64,000 bases of DNA from Streptomyces sp. CMB-StM0423 (GCF_002847285.1 NZ_CP025407.1:806001-870000), one strand, 5' to 3'. Shown: positions 1 through 9,242, numbered from the stretch's first letter. A program made the numbers and translations. The notes: generated by a model not told the origin, from the sequence alone.

Positions 1-366
1 CCCCCAGTCGCAGAGCCCGGCCTCGCCGTCCGCGGCGATCCGGTCGGCCGCGGCGGTGAGCGCGGCCAGCCAGGGGCCGGTGAGCACGGCGGCGACGAGT
101 ACGGAGACGGGGGTGACGCCCGGCGCGAGGAGGACGGCGACGGTGCCCGCGGCGCAGACCGCCGCACCCGCGACGGCCAGCGCCGGCAGGCTCGGCCAGG
201 CCCCGCGCAGCACCCGCCGCAGCACGTCGTCCTCGGCGACCGGTGACGGAACCGGAGGCGGGGCAGACGGGCCCGCCGCGGCTCGGGCCCGTACGGCGGC
301 GGCGGGTGCCGTGGCCCCGTACCCGATCCGGCCGGTCCCCGGGACCGTCGTCGCGGGCCGCCTCAT
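1..366 (-). CDS. Partial membrane protein, last visible gene of the sugar ABC operon
   Basis: The first 122 codons of a gene that runs off the left edge. Its ATG overlaps the TGA of the MalG-type permease gene (ATGA), so it is translationally coupled to the importer operon. The first ~55 residues are Pro/Ala/Arg-rich and unstructured in appearance. They are followed by two hydrophobic stretches (around LAVAGAAVCAAGTVAVL and VLVAAVLTGPWLAAL), so this is an integral membrane protein. Sugar ABC operons often carry a YesL/DUF624 membrane protein here. That is a guess from context, because the diagnostic part lies outside the window. Confidence 0.6.
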   Translation of the reverse strand, partial: MRRPATTVPGTGRIGYGATAPAAAVRARAAAGPSAPPPVPSPVAEDDVLRRVLRGAWPSLPALAVAGAAVCAAGTVAVLLAPGVTPVSVLVAAVLTGPWLAALTAAADRIAADGEAGLCDWG

Positions 367-1208
367 CCGCGCAGTCCCGCCTGCGCGATGCTCGCCACGA
401 ACGAGCGCTGGAAGACCAGGAACAGCGCCAGCACCGGCACCACCACCGCCGTGATCGCCGCGAACACCACCACCGGCGAACCGCCGTGGCTGGCCTGGAG
501 GGTGACCAGGCCCACCGGCAGCGTCATGTTCTCCGGGGTGCTGAGGAAGATCAGCGGGCCGAGGTAGTTGTTCCAGACGGCCTGGAACGTCAGGATCGCC
601 ATCGCCGCGAGCGCGGGTCCCGACAGTGGCACGATGATCCGGAAGAGGATCCACAGGTGCCCGGCGCCGTCGATGCGCGCGGCCTCGTCCAGTTCGCGCG
701 GGATGGTGTTGAAGTACTGCCGGAAGAAGAAGATCGAGAAGACGTTGATCAGCGCGGGCAGCCAGAGCGCGGGCAGCGAGTCGATGAGGCCGAGGTTGCG
801 CATCAGCACGAAGACGGGGATGACCGTCATCTGCGCCGGGATCATCAGCGCGCTGAGCAGCACGAGGAAGATCCCGTCCCGGCCGCGGAAGGTGAGCCGG
901 GAGAAGGCGTACGCGGCGAGCACGCTGACCAGCAGCGAGCCGACGGTGGCGATCACCGCGACCTGGAGGCTGTTGAGCGCCATCCGGCCGAACGGGATGG
1001 CGTCCGGCACGGCGGCGAAGTTGTCGGTGGTGAAGGGCTTGGGGATCCAGTTGGGCGGCAGTTCGAAGGCCGCCTCCTCCGCCGTGAGGCTCTGCACGAC
1101 GAGCCAGACCAGCGGGGCGATCATGACGAGCCCGACGGCGACCAGGAGGAGTTCGAGGAGCAGGTGGGCCGGGCGTCCGCGCCGGCGGCTGCGGGTCCGT
1201 ACGGTCAC
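363..1208 (-). CDS. Sugar ABC transporter permease, MalG type
   Basis: An inner-membrane permease of 281 residues, the usual length for MalG/LacG-type subunits of carbohydrate importers (CUT1 family). About six membrane segments are visible. The cytoplasmic loop ELDEAARIDGAGHLWILFRIIVPL is the EAA motif that contacts the ATPase. The GTG start at 1208 overlaps the TGA of the upstream permease (GTGA). The longer reading frame in this phase lacks permease sequence before this GTG, so the short start is preferred. No ATPase gene is in the operon. Streptomyces CUT1 systems usually share MsiK encoded elsewhere, which is established knowledge and not seen here. Confidence 0.93.
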   Translation of the reverse strand: MTVRTRSRRRGRPAHLLLELLLVAVGLVMIAPLVWLVVQSLTAEEAAFELPPNWIPKPFTTDNFAAVPDAIPFGRMALNSLQVAVIATVGSLLVSVLAAYAFSRLTFRGRDGIFLVLLSALMIPAQMTVIPVFVLMRNLGLIDSLPALWLPALINVFSIFFFRQYFNTIPRELDEAARIDGAGHLWILFRIIVPLSGPALAAMAILTFQAVWNNYLGPLIFLSTPENMTLPVGLVTLQASHGGSPVVVFAAITAVVVPVLALFLVFQRSFVASIAQAGLRG

Positions 1209-2149
1209 TGCTGGTGCACCCACTTCCGCGAGCCCCAGAACTGCAGCAGCGTGACGGCCATCATGATCACGAAGACCAGGATGGACACGGCCGCGGCGTA
1301 GCCGATCTGGAAGGACTGGAAGCCCTTCTGGTAGAGGTACATGACGATGGTGATGGTCGAGTTCTCCGGCCCGCCGTCGGGCGTGATGATCTGCACGGGG
1401 TCGAAGATCTGGAACGCCCCGATGAAGGTGACGACGGCGGCGAAGAAGATCGTCGGGGACATCATCGGCAGGGTCACCCGCCAGAAGACCTGGTGCGGCC
1501 GGGCGCCGTCCACGCGCGCCGCCTCGTGGAGTTCGCGCGGCACGGTCTGCAGCCCGGCGAGCATGATGACGAAGGTGAAGCCGATGGTGTGCCAGAAGTC
1601 GATGGCGATGATGGCGGGCAGCGCCCACGCCGGGTCGGTGAACCACTCGGGCGGCTGGACGCCGATCTCGCCGGCGTAGTGCGTGACGAGCCCGAACGTC
1701 GGGTCGAGCACGTACTTCCAGAGCAGCGCGACCGCGGCCCAGGAGATGACGAACGGGAAGAACAGCGTGGTGCGGACGAAGTACGAAAGCGCCCTGTTCA
1801 TCATCCGGTTGACGCCCATGGCGAGCAGCAGCCCGCCGCCGAGGTGGGTGATGACGGAGGCGAAGGCGAAGACGAAGGTGTTGGCCAGTGCCTCGTAGAG
1901 CAGCGGGTCGGAGAACATCTCGGTGAAGTTGCCGACGCCGTTGAACTCGGCGGGGGTGAGCATGTCCCAACTGAAGAAGGCCAGCACGATGGCGACGACG
2001 AACGGCCCGGCCACGAAGGCGAGGAAGAGCAGCAGCGCCGGGCTGAGGAACGCGTACCCGACCCACTCGCCGCGCCGGAACCGGCCGCCGCCGCGCGCCG
2101 CCTGGCGCGGGGCGGCGGCCCGCTTGGGCCGTGCCTGGGTCAGGGTCAC
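1205..2149 (-). CDS. Sugar ABC transporter permease, MalF type
   Basis: The partner permease, 314 residues, with an N-terminal cytoplasmic basic stretch and about six membrane helices starting at WVGYAFLSPALLLFL. The EAA loop reads ELHEAARVDGARPHQVFWRVTLP. The GTG start at 2149 overlaps the TGA of the binding-protein gene and its own TGA overlaps the next GTG, so binding protein, MalF and MalG form a tightly coupled unit. Together they import a mono- or oligosaccharide. The substrate cannot be told from the permeases, but the shared operator with the adjacent GH116 glycosidase gene suggests a glycoside released by that enzyme. Confidence 0.93.
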   Translation of the reverse strand: MTLTQARPKRAAAPRQAARGGGRFRRGEWVGYAFLSPALLLFLAFVAGPFVVAIVLAFFSWDMLTPAEFNGVGNFTEMFSDPLLYEALANTFVFAFASVITHLGGGLLLAMGVNRMMNRALSYFVRTTLFFPFVISWAAVALLWKYVLDPTFGLVTHYAGEIGVQPPEWFTDPAWALPAIIAIDFWHTIGFTFVIMLAGLQTVPRELHEAARVDGARPHQVFWRVTLPMMSPTIFFAAVVTFIGAFQIFDPVQIITPDGGPENSTITIVMYLYQKGFQSFQIGYAAAVSILVFVIMMAVTLLQFWGSRKWVHQQ

Positions 2150-3456
2150 AGCAGCCCGCTGAGCTTGTCGTTCGCGCTGCCCAGGGCCTCGGCGGCGGGC
2201 TGGTTGCCGAGGATGGCCGCCTGCCAGCCCTGGGTGATGGCGGCCTGGGCCTCGGCGCCGCGCTCGGGCGACGGGATGGGGGTGCCGTAGCCGAGGGCGG
2301 CGGGCAGGTTCTCGGTGCCGGCCGGGGCGTCGTCGGTGAACGCGGGGCCGGCGGCGACGGAGTTGCGGGCGGGGATGTTGGTGCCGCCGGAGGCGGCGTA
2401 GAAGGTGGACGCCTCCTTCGACATCATCCACTTGAGGAACTCCCAGGCGGCGTCCTTGTTCTTGGAGGCGCGCAGGATCGGCCAGCCGTCCCAGCCGACG
2501 GTGGCGCCGGCCTTGGTGTTGCTCGGCCAGGGCACAATGCGTACGGAGTCGGTGAGCTTGAGCCGGCGCATGTCGAGGGTGGCCCACCGGCCGGCGCCGA
2601 AGGTGGCGAGCTTGCCCTTCTGGAGCTGGCCCGCGGCGTTGAAGTTGCCGCCCGGCTTGGGCGAGAGTCCTTCGTCGATGAGGCTCTTGACGTACTCGGC
2701 GGCCTCGACGGCCGCGGGGCTGTCGAACGTCGCCTCGTCCCAGGCGGCGTTGTGGGTGCTGGCGCCGTTGGTGAGCAGCCAGGGCATGATGTCGAGGAAC
2801 GGGAACGCGAATCCTGCGGGCAGTAGGAACGCGCCGGTCTTCGCCTTGATGCGCTCGCCGGCGGCGCGGAAGTCGTCCCAGGTCCACTCCGCTTCCGGCA
2901 GGTCGACGCCGGCGTCGGCGAAGACCTTGGTGTTGCAGTACAGGACCGAGGTGTTGTAGCCGCCGGGTATGTAGTACGTCCTGCCGTCGGTGGAGCCGTA
3001 GGTCTCGGTCCACTCCCGCAGCTTGGGGTCGGTGTCGGAGAAGTAGTCCTCGACGATCCTTTTGTCCTTGTCCATGTACGCGTCGAGGGGCTCCAGGAGG
3101 CTCTTGGAGGCGAACAGCCGCTGGCCCTCGGTGGCGACCTGGACGATGTCGGGGACCTTGCCGCCGGCGATCTGGGTGGAGACCGTGTTGGCGAAGTTGC
3201 CCCAGGTCTCGGCGGCGATGCCGCGGGCCTTGATCTTCACCTTCGGCTTGGACTTGTTGAACTCGGCGAAGAGCGCGTTGAACGCCTCCTGCTGGGTGGC
3301 GTCGCCCAGATACACGAGGTCGAGCGAGGACGAGTCCCCCGACGCGGATCCCCCGCACGCCGCCAGGCTCCCCGCGGCGGGCGCGGCGAGCGCCGCCGCG
3401 CCCAGCGACCGCAGCACCTGACGGCGCGACATTCCTCCCGGTCCGACCCAACCCAT
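2146..3456 (-). CDS. Sugar-binding lipoprotein of ABC importer (CUT1, Tat-exported)
   Basis: An extracytoplasmic solute-binding protein, family 1, of 436 residues. The N-terminus has a twin-arginine signal (SRRQVLRSLG) and a lipobox ending in LAAC, so it is Tat-exported and lipid-anchored. The mature part has the family's aromatic sugar-binding features (GYNTSVLYCN, GRWATLD, VGWDGWPILRASKNKDAAWEFLKWM). ATG 3456 was chosen because GAGAGGAG lies 6 bases upstream; ATG 3432, just before the RR motif, is an alternative. It is the first gene of the operon and is preceded by the GAAATCGATTTC palindrome, so a LacI-type repressor relieved by the imported sugar is likely. Confidence 0.92.
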   Translation of the reverse strand: MGWVGPGGMSRRQVLRSLGAAALAAPAAGSLAACGGSASGDSSSLDLVYLGDATQQEAFNALFAEFNKSKPKVKIKARGIAAETWGNFANTVSTQIAGGKVPDIVQVATEGQRLFASKSLLEPLDAYMDKDKRIVEDYFSDTDPKLREWTETYGSTDGRTYYIPGGYNTSVLYCNTKVFADAGVDLPEAEWTWDDFRAAGERIKAKTGAFLLPAGFAFPFLDIMPWLLTNGASTHNAAWDEATFDSPAAVEAAEYVKSLIDEGLSPKPGGNFNAAGQLQKGKLATFGAGRWATLDMRRLKLTDSVRIVPWPSNTKAGATVGWDGWPILRASKNKDAAWEFLKWMMSKEASTFYAASGGTNIPARNSVAAGPAFTDDAPAGTENLPAALGYGTPIPSPERGAEAQAAITQGWQAAILGNQPAAEALGSANDKLSGLL

Positions 3457-3532
3457 TGCGGCTCCTCTCGCTGGTCCGGCACCGGTTTTCGGCAGCACGG
3501 ACTTTTCGGTACGTACGGGCGGAACAGGGCGT

Positions 3533-3544
3533 GAAATCGATTTC
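3533..3544. promoter_or_regulatory. Palindromic operator GAAATCGATTTC (ABC importer)
   Basis: A perfect 12-bp palindrome 77 bp upstream of the binding-protein start. An identical copy lies upstream of the GH116 gene. The GAAA-N2-centre-TTTC layout with a central CG is typical of LacI-family operators. No LacI gene is in the window. Confidence 0.65.
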
Positions 3545-3735
3545 TTGCCTGATGGCCAGCCATGGAAGCAGCGCGTCACCGCGGGGGTCAAGAGGCGTGC
3601 ACGCGCAATCGCCGTACGGCCGCCGCGGGGGCGGCCGTAAGCGCCGGTACGGGGCGGGCGTTCCCCGCCGGTACGGGGGCGGTGCCCGGCCCGTACGAGC
3701 CGGGTGCCCCCGTCCGTACGGACCGGGTGTCCCCG

Positions 3736-6240
3736 CTACGCGGGCGGCGGCGCGGCGGCCTCCCCCGCGCCCGCGGCCGCCGCGCGCAGCCGCACCGTGA
3801 GCGGCCCCCCGCCCTCCTCCGCGACCGGCTCCCACACCGCCTCCGCCGCGGCCCCGTCCGGGCCCGCGGTGACGTGCACGACCCCCACGTGCCCCCCGGC
3901 GACGACCGGCCAGCGGCCCGGCAGCGGGTCGAGTTCCACGGTCCCGGCGCCGGCGTCCACCACCGTCCGCGGCCACGCGTGCGCCAGCCCGAACGAGGCC
4001 ATGGAGCGCACGTAGTGGTTGCCGCACTCCACCTCGTTGAACGGGTTGCGCACCCGCCCGTCGTAGCGGTCCCGGACGTCCGCCACCACGTGCTCCGCCG
4101 CCTCCCTGTCGCCCTGCGCGGCGAGCCCGAGGGCCGCGGTGTACTCCACGCCCGTCCATACCTCGTTGCAGTACGGAAACGGTCGCGTCGGCCGGCCGCC
4201 GTGTGGATACGTACAGTTCAGCAGCCCGTGCTCGTCGCCGAGCGCGAAGGTGCGCAAATGGTTCATGTGCGAGTGGAACTCCCCGCGGTGGTTGTGCCGC
4301 AGCACGCTGCGCAGCGCCGTCCTGGTGTGTGCGGGGTCGAGCCGGTCGTCGAGGCCGCAGAGCACGGCGTACGTGTGGCCGGCGAGCTGGTCGCCCATGC
4401 AGCCGGGGCCGATCTGCAGGTCGGGATCGACGAGGTCGTCGGAGCCGACGTCGGGGTTGTCGCCGTCGTAGCGGATGCGCAGGCCCTCGGCGATGTTGTC
4501 TGCGGAGCCGGCGGGCAGCACTTTCTGCTCGTAGTACGCGCCGTTGAACAGCTCCGCGTCCGTCCTGGCCGCGCCGCCGGCCAGCACCTCCGCGCAGGTG
4601 GCGGCGAACGCGTGGTCGCCGAGGGCCCGCGCCATCCGCTCGCAGGCGGCGAGCGCCGCCAGGTACCAGGACTGGTTGACGCCGCTCGGCCCGTAGTACT
4701 CGACGTCGCTGGTGCTGTGCTGGCAGCCCTCCATCAGCCCGTCGCGGTCCGCGTCCCAGCCGAGCGGGATCCAGGCGAACTCGAGCGCCCGGCGGGCGCC
4801 CGGCCACAGCGCCGCCAGCAGGTCGTCGCGCCCGGTCAGCCGCCAGGTGCGGTAGAGCCGGACGAGGGCGCCCAGCTGCCCGTCGGCGGCGGCGATGCGC
4901 CAGCCGGTGCCCTCGCGGTCCAGCGGCAGCCCGGCGCGGAAGCTCATCATGCCGCGCTCGTCCAGCGCGTACGCGAACTCGACCTCGCGCATCGTCCACG
5001 CCAGGTCGGGGAAGAGCTGCTCCAGCGCGTACTGGTAGTTCCACACGTGCGTGCAACTGCCGTGGCAGCTCCCGTGGTCGGGGTTGCCGCCCTCCCAGGC
5101 CAGGAAGGTGCCGTCGGCGATGCGGAAGCAGGTCGGCGTCTTCAGCACGGCGGCGTTGGAGAGCACCGCGTCCTGCACGGCGGGCGGCAGGCTGGAGGTC
5201 GTGACGGCCTCGACGTAGGCGCGGGTGCGGCGCTCGTGGTCCGGCAGCCGGGGCGCGAGCCTGCGGACCACGTCGGCGGCGTCGGTGTAGCGGGTGGCGT
5301 AGTGGTTGCCGACGGTGTCGGTGCTGTGGCCGTAGTCGGGCGGGCCCTGGAAGCGGTGGCTCCAGCCGCGGCGGTGCGGGAAGTGCCAGGCGACGACGAA
5401 GGTGAACTCCCGCTCGGCACCTGCCGGGAGGCGGTCGGAGACCACGAGGGAGCCGGTGGGTACGCGGGCGCCCTCGGCGGGCTCGGCCAGCCGGCCGTCG
5501 GCGGCGAAGTCGTCCCAGAAGTCCAGCAGCGAGTCGCCCCAGGAGCGGCGCGCCCAGGTCAGCCGGTGGCTGGTGACGGGCCCTTCGAGGGCGGCGAGCG
5601 CCAGCGTGCCCCAGCTCTCGTCGCCCGCGGCGACCTCGGTGGTGTGCCCGGCCAGGACGGTGGCGCCGTCGAGTTCGACGAGGCGGAAGACGTTGCCCGC
5701 GGGCAGGCCGCCGGTGTGGCGGCGGCCCGCGACGTGCTGGAGGTTGCCGCAGACGTCGACGGCCAGTTCCTCGGTGCCGGTGTTGCGGACCGTCACCCGG
5801 TAGACGAGGGCGGGGATGCCGCTGGCGTCGGCGTCGCCGGGGACGAGCGGGTTGAAGACCCGTACGGTCGCCGCCACCGGCAGCTCCGGGTCGGTCAGCC
5901 GCACCTGGCCGAGGGGGTAGGCGGCGGCGAACTCGCCCTCGCGGAACCGGGGCAGGCCGTGCAGGGCGGACGGGCTGCCGCCGTGGCCCGCGTACTCGCC
6001 GGGGAGCAGGGCCGATTCGAGGACGCGGGTGAAGGACCCGGCGGCGCCCTCGGCGCGCAGGCAGAAGAACGAGTCGGGGGTGAAGCCCTTGGCGGGCCGG
6101 TTGAACAGCTCCCAGTCGAGCAGTTGGCCGCGTCCGCCGAAGCCGATGGAGCCGGTGCCGATGCCGCCGACCGGCATGGCGATGTGGGCGAGCCGGTCGC
6201 CTCGGTAGCGGCGTACCACCGGCCAGGGGGTGTCGTGCAT
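3736..6240 (-). CDS. GH116-family beta-glycosidase (glucosylceramidase-like)
   Basis: An 834-residue protein matching the GBA2/GH116 family. The N-terminal beta-rich domain opens with GGIGTGSIGFGGRGQLLDWE. The C-terminal (alpha/alpha)6 catalytic domain includes GPSGVNQSWYLAALAACERMA and the family signature RNPFNEVECGNHYVRSMASF, which includes substrate-binding residues. There is no signal peptide, so it acts in the cytosol on imported glycosides. Bacterial members cleave beta-glucosides or beta-xylosides; which one applies here is not decided. ATG 6240 was chosen for the AGGA box just upstream; the longer open frame extending to 7671 is a GC-rich extension that overlaps the histidine kinase. 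It shares its operator with the ABC importer, so uptake and hydrolysis are probably co-regulated. Confidence 0.88.
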   Translation of the reverse strand: MHDTPWPVVRRYRGDRLAHIAMPVGGIGTGSIGFGGRGQLLDWELFNRPAKGFTPDSFFCLRAEGAAGSFTRVLESALLPGEYAGHGGSPSALHGLPRFREGEFAAAYPLGQVRLTDPELPVAATVRVFNPLVPGDADASGIPALVYRVTVRNTGTEELAVDVCGNLQHVAGRRHTGGLPAGNVFRLVELDGATVLAGHTTEVAAGDESWGTLALAALEGPVTSHRLTWARRSWGDSLLDFWDDFAADGRLAEPAEGARVPTGSLVVSDRLPAGAEREFTFVVAWHFPHRRGWSHRFQGPPDYGHSTDTVGNHYATRYTDAADVVRRLAPRLPDHERRTRAYVEAVTTSSLPPAVQDAVLSNAAVLKTPTCFRIADGTFLAWEGGNPDHGSCHGSCTHVWNYQYALEQLFPDLAWTMREVEFAYALDERGMMSFRAGLPLDREGTGWRIAAADGQLGALVRLYRTWRLTGRDDLLAALWPGARRALEFAWIPLGWDADRDGLMEGCQHSTSDVEYYGPSGVNQSWYLAALAACERMARALGDHAFAATCAEVLAGGAARTDAELFNGAYYEQKVLPAGSADNIAEGLRIRYDGDNPDVGSDDLVDPDLQIGPGCMGDQLAGHTYAVLCGLDDRLDPAHTRTALRSVLRHNHRGEFHSHMNHLRTFALGDEHGLLNCTYPHGGRPTRPFPYCNEVWTGVEYTAALGLAAQGDREAAEHVVADVRDRYDGRVRNPFNEVECGNHYVRSMASFGLAHAWPRTVVDAGAGTVELDPLPGRWPVVAGGHVGVVHVTAGPDGAAAEAVWEPVAEEGGGPLTVRLRAAAAGAGEAAAPPPA

Positions 6241-6318
6241 GGGTCCTCGCTTCCTCGGGTGCCGGTGCGGGCGCGCAGGCCCGTCCCGGGGGGTGCTCGC
6301 TGGTAGGGGACGGTAGCC

Positions 6319-6330
6319 GAAATCGATTTC
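6319..6330. promoter_or_regulatory. Palindromic operator GAAATCGATTTC (GH116 gene)
   Basis: A second perfect copy of the 12-bp palindrome, 79 bp upstream of the GH116 start. The distance is nearly the same as at the importer gene (77 bp). This suggests one regulator controls both units. Confidence 0.65.
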
Positions 6331-6635
6331 ATCCGGCAGGTGCCGTACGGAGGTGATCACGCCCGGCGCGACGGGACCCGGGGGCGGCACGGGGCAGGTC
6401 CGGACCGGCCCCCGCCGTGTGGCGCACGAGGCCGGCCGCGGCCCGGGGCACCGTCCGGCGCCTCGTCGACGACTCGTCCGGCGACCGCCGCGGTGCGCCG
6501 GGTGCCGCGCACGGTGTGTCCGGATCGATCGGCCGCGCGGCGGACGGGACCGGCCGCTGCCCGGCGTCCCGCCCCGGGCGCCCGGAGTCCGGCGCGGAGC
6601 GCGGGGGCCGGGTGGGAGCCCCGTGTGCCGTACGG
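6331..6635. other. Gene-free stretch between GH116 and histidine kinase
   Basis: About 305 bases without a convincing gene on either strand. It should hold the GH116 promoter (minus strand, next to the palindrome) and the 3' end region of the kinase gene. No clear hairpin or repeat was recognised. Confidence 0.4.
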
Positions 6636-7634
6636 CTACCGCCGCGCCGCGGACGGGTCCTGGCCGCCGTCCGGCGTCTCCGTGCGGGGGCGGCCCCCGG
6701 CGGGGACGGTGAGCACCACCTGCGTGCCGCCGCCCGGGGCCCGCGTGACGTCCAGGTCCGCGCCGACGAGCAGGGCCCGTTCGCGCATGCCGCGGATCCC
6801 GGCGCCCTCGGCGGCGGTGCCCACCCCGCGGCCGTCGTCCGCGACCCGCAGTTGCACCGCGGCGCCGGTGCGCACGAGGCTCAGCCCGACCCGGTCCGCC
6901 GCGGCGTGCCGTACGACGTTCGTCAGCGCCGCCTGCGCGACGCGGTAGAGCACCAGCTCCACGTCCGGGTCCAGCGACGGCAGGCCGGGATCGAGGCGCC
7001 GCTCCACCCGCATCCCGGTGTGCCCCGCGAGGTCCGTACCCAGCGAGGTCAGCGCGCTGACCAGGCCGAGATCCTCCAGCACCCCGGGCCGCAGCCGGCG
7101 GGCCAGCCTGCGCACCTCCTCCAGGCTCTCCCTGGTGGTCTCCTGCGCCCGCCGCAGGTCCTCGCGGAGCGCCTCCGGCGCGCGTTCGCCGGCGCGCTTC
7201 AGCTCCAGCAGCACGGTGGTCATGCTCTGCCCCACCTCGTCGTGCAGCTCCTGCGCGATGCGCCGCCGCTCGGCCTCCTGCGCGGACAGCGCGCGCCCGG
7301 TGCTGGCGGCGCGCTCGGCCTCCAGCCGGTCGAGCATGGCGTTGAACGTGCTGATGAGGTCGGCGACGTCGCCGGTGCCCGGCACGGTGAGCCGCTGGCC
7401 GGGGCGGAGCAGGTCGACGGTGGCCATCAGCCCGGTGAGGCGTTGGAGCGGGGCGAGGCCGACGCGGAGCAGGGCGGCGTTGGCGACGAGCATGACGCCC
7501 ATGCCCGCTACGAGGACCACGGCCTCGGCGAGCAGGACCGACGCGGAGACGGTCACGGGCGCCAGCATCAGCACACCCGTGGCCGTGCCGAGCACCAGGG
7601 CGTTGAGCCCGAAGATCCGCCAGAACAGGGACAC
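6636..7634 (-). CDS. NarL-family sensor histidine kinase
   Basis: A 332-residue membrane kinase. Two N-terminal hydrophobic segments (residues ~8-28 and ~35-55) are followed by a HAMP-like linker (PLQRLTGLMATVDLLRPGQ). The HisKA_3 dimerisation box is RRRIAQELHDEVGQSMTTVL, with the phosphorylated His in ELHDE. The C-terminal HATPase has DDGRGVG and GIRGMRERALLVGA. This is the LiaS/DesK/NarX class that pairs with LuxR-type response regulators. No regulator gene is adjacent; the NarL-type regulator at 11488-12153 is the nearest candidate. GTG 7634 is preceded by GAGGAGG. It is divergent from the secreted protein gene, with a GGTACG...CGTACC inverted repeat (7651-7669) between them. Confidence 0.9.
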   Translation of the reverse strand: MSLFWRIFGLNALVLGTATGVLMLAPVTVSASVLLAEAVVLVAGMGVMLVANAALLRVGLAPLQRLTGLMATVDLLRPGQRLTVPGTGDVADLISTFNAMLDRLEAERAASTGRALSAQEAERRRIAQELHDEVGQSMTTVLLELKRAGERAPEALREDLRRAQETTRESLEEVRRLARRLRPGVLEDLGLVSALTSLGTDLAGHTGMRVERRLDPGLPSLDPDVELVLYRVAQAALTNVVRHAAADRVGLSLVRTGAAVQLRVADDGRGVGTAAEGAGIRGMRERALLVGADLDVTRAPGGGTQVVLTVPAGGRPRTETPDGGQDPSAARR

Positions 7635-7791
7635 GGGGCGGGGCCTCCTCGGTACGTACGGTGCGTACCACTATGTGCGATCGGCGGGCGGCCGCCGCGG
7701 GCGGACCGGGTGCGGGAGGGGTTCACGAGGATGTAGCAAGCGGTTACTTTCCGGAAGGGACGGGTCGTACGGCTCCGGAGGAGGCAGCGCC

Positions 7792-9207
7792 ATGGGTCTT
7801 GCAGGAAGCGGCGGACGGCCGCGTCTCGTGCTCCTCGTCGCGCTGCTCGCGACGCTCCTCGCCGGACTCCCGGCGCTGCCCGCGGGTGCGGCGGCGCCGC
7901 CCGCGCCGCCGCCGTCCGCCCGGGTCGTGCCCGTCGACTGGCGGGACTTCGGCAAGGGGCCGCCGCAGGGCGCGGACGCCGCGCGACTGCGCGCGATCCT
8001 GGTCAACGCCAACCGCTACGCGCTGACGACCTGGTACGACGACCGCTTCGGGAACCAGGGCGACGAGGGTCTGCTCGACCTCGGCGGCACCGGCGAGCAC
8101 CGGGTGCGCCCCGTCGCCGCCGAGGCGTTCGCGCTCGCCGCCGCGCTGGCCACGGGCGCGTACGACGCGGAGGGCACCGGCGTCGCGGAGCCGCGGGCCC
8201 GCGCGACCGCCGTGCGCCTGCTGACCTCGGTGGCCGGGCACCACCGCGCCACCGAGGCGGGCGGCTGGGGCGACGCGTGGCAGAGCGCGCTGTGGGCGGC
8301 GATGGCCGGGTTCGCCGGCTGGCTGCTCTGGGACGACCTGACGCCCGCCGAGCGGGAGTGGGTGCGCGTGATGACCGAGTACGAGGCGGACCGCTTCCGC
8401 GGCTACGACGTGCCGTACTGGAAGGACCGCGACGGCGTCGAGCAGACCCCCGGCGACAGCAAGGCCGAGGAGAACTCGTGGAACGCGATGCTGCTCCAGG
8501 TCGCCACCGCGATGATGCCCGGCCACCGCAACGCGCCCGCCTGGCGGCAGGCGAACCTGGAGCTGATGATCTCCGCCTTCGCCCGCCCCTCCGACCTCGC
8601 CGGCCGCCGGGTGCTGCACGGCAAGCCGGTGTCCCGCTGGGTCGGCGGCTGGAACGCCGAGGAGGACGGCCTCGTCGTCAACCACGGCATCGTCCACCCC
8701 GACTACATGGCCACCGCCGTGCAGAACACCCACGCCGTCCTCACGTCCGCGCTCGCCGGCGAACCCGCCCCGCGCGCGGCCCTGCACAACTTCGACGTCG
8801 TCTACGCCGCCCTCGCGGACCGGCGGTTCACCAGCCCGCCGTACGCCGCCCCCGGCGGCACGATGTACGTGCGCGGCTCGGACGAGATCTACTTCCCGCA
8901 GGGCACGAGCTGGGGCCCGTCGCGCCGGATGGACTTCGTCGCGATGGACGTGGTGGCGCGCGAGCTGCGGCTCGACGGCCGGGCGAGCGCCGGCGGCGCG
9001 TACTGGGAGCGGCTGCACGCGGGCCGCGCGCTGGCGATGCAGGAGCGGCACGCGGACGGGCGGACGTACGCACCCGAGGACGCGGACCCGTACCAGGGCC
9101 GGGAGGAGTGGGTGGCGATGCACGCGGGCTGGGCGTATCTGACGCGCTGGCTGGTGCACCAGGACGCGGTGGAGATCACGAACAGGGCGTACCCGGGCGG
9201 AAGCTGA
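7792..9207 (+). CDS. Secreted protein of unknown function
   Basis: A 471-residue protein with a Sec-type signal peptide (hydrophobic LVLLVALLATLLAGLPALPAG, cleavage near AGA-AAP). The mature part is rich in Trp and Ala helices (WNAMLLQVATAMMP, GGWNAEEDGLVVNHGIVHPDYM), which suggests an alpha-helical toroid like that of polysaccharide lyases or uronate hydrolases. I do not recognise the family, so no function is assigned. ATG 7792 has GGAGGAGG upstream; the in-frame extension overlapping the kinase gene is not coding. Its setting next to carbohydrate genes fits a polysaccharide-active role, but this is inference only. Confidence 0.8.
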   Translation: MGLAGSGGRPRLVLLVALLATLLAGLPALPAGAAAPPAPPPSARVVPVDWRDFGKGPPQGADAARLRAILVNANRYALTTWYDDRFGNQGDEGLLDLGGTGEHRVRPVAAEAFALAAALATGAYDAEGTGVAEPRARATAVRLLTSVAGHHRATEAGGWGDAWQSALWAAMAGFAGWLLWDDLTPAEREWVRVMTEYEADRFRGYDVPYWKDRDGVEQTPGDSKAEENSWNAMLLQVATAMMPGHRNAPAWRQANLELMISAFARPSDLAGRRVLHGKPVSRWVGGWNAEEDGLVVNHGIVHPDYMATAVQNTHAVLTSALAGEPAPRAALHNFDVVYAALADRRFTSPPYAAPGGTMYVRGSDEIYFPQGTSWGPSRRMDFVAMDVVARELRLDGRASAGGAYWERLHAGRALAMQERHADGRTYAPEDADPYQGREEWVAMHAGWAYLTRWLVHQDAVEITNRAYPGGS

Positions 9208-9242
9208 GCCCGCCGCCCGTCCCGCCGGCCGGCACAGGCGGG

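Noticed and set aside
243..1301. Long plus-strand frames opposite the permease genes
   Set aside because: Antisense shadows, Arg/Glu/His-rich without domains; the minus strand carries clear permeases.
3601..3724. Five GTACG-centred short palindromes spaced 22-33 bp apart downstream of the GH116 gene
   Set aside because: CGTACG words are very common in Streptomyces sequence and the spacing is irregular, so no array is claimed.
1205..5056. A 1283-residue open frame covering the MalF-type permease and much more
   Set aside because: Only the last ~314 residues are a real protein. The rest is Arg/Ala/Gly-rich shadow of the binding-protein and GH116 genes in other frames.
3562..6306. A 914-residue plus-strand frame opposite the GH116 gene
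   Set aside because: Gly/Ala/Val/Arg-rich antisense frame, typical of high-GC codon bias; no motif.
7726..7756. CAAGCGGTTAC-type partial palindrome before the secreted-protein gene
   Set aside because: Too many mismatches and no second copy to support an operator.
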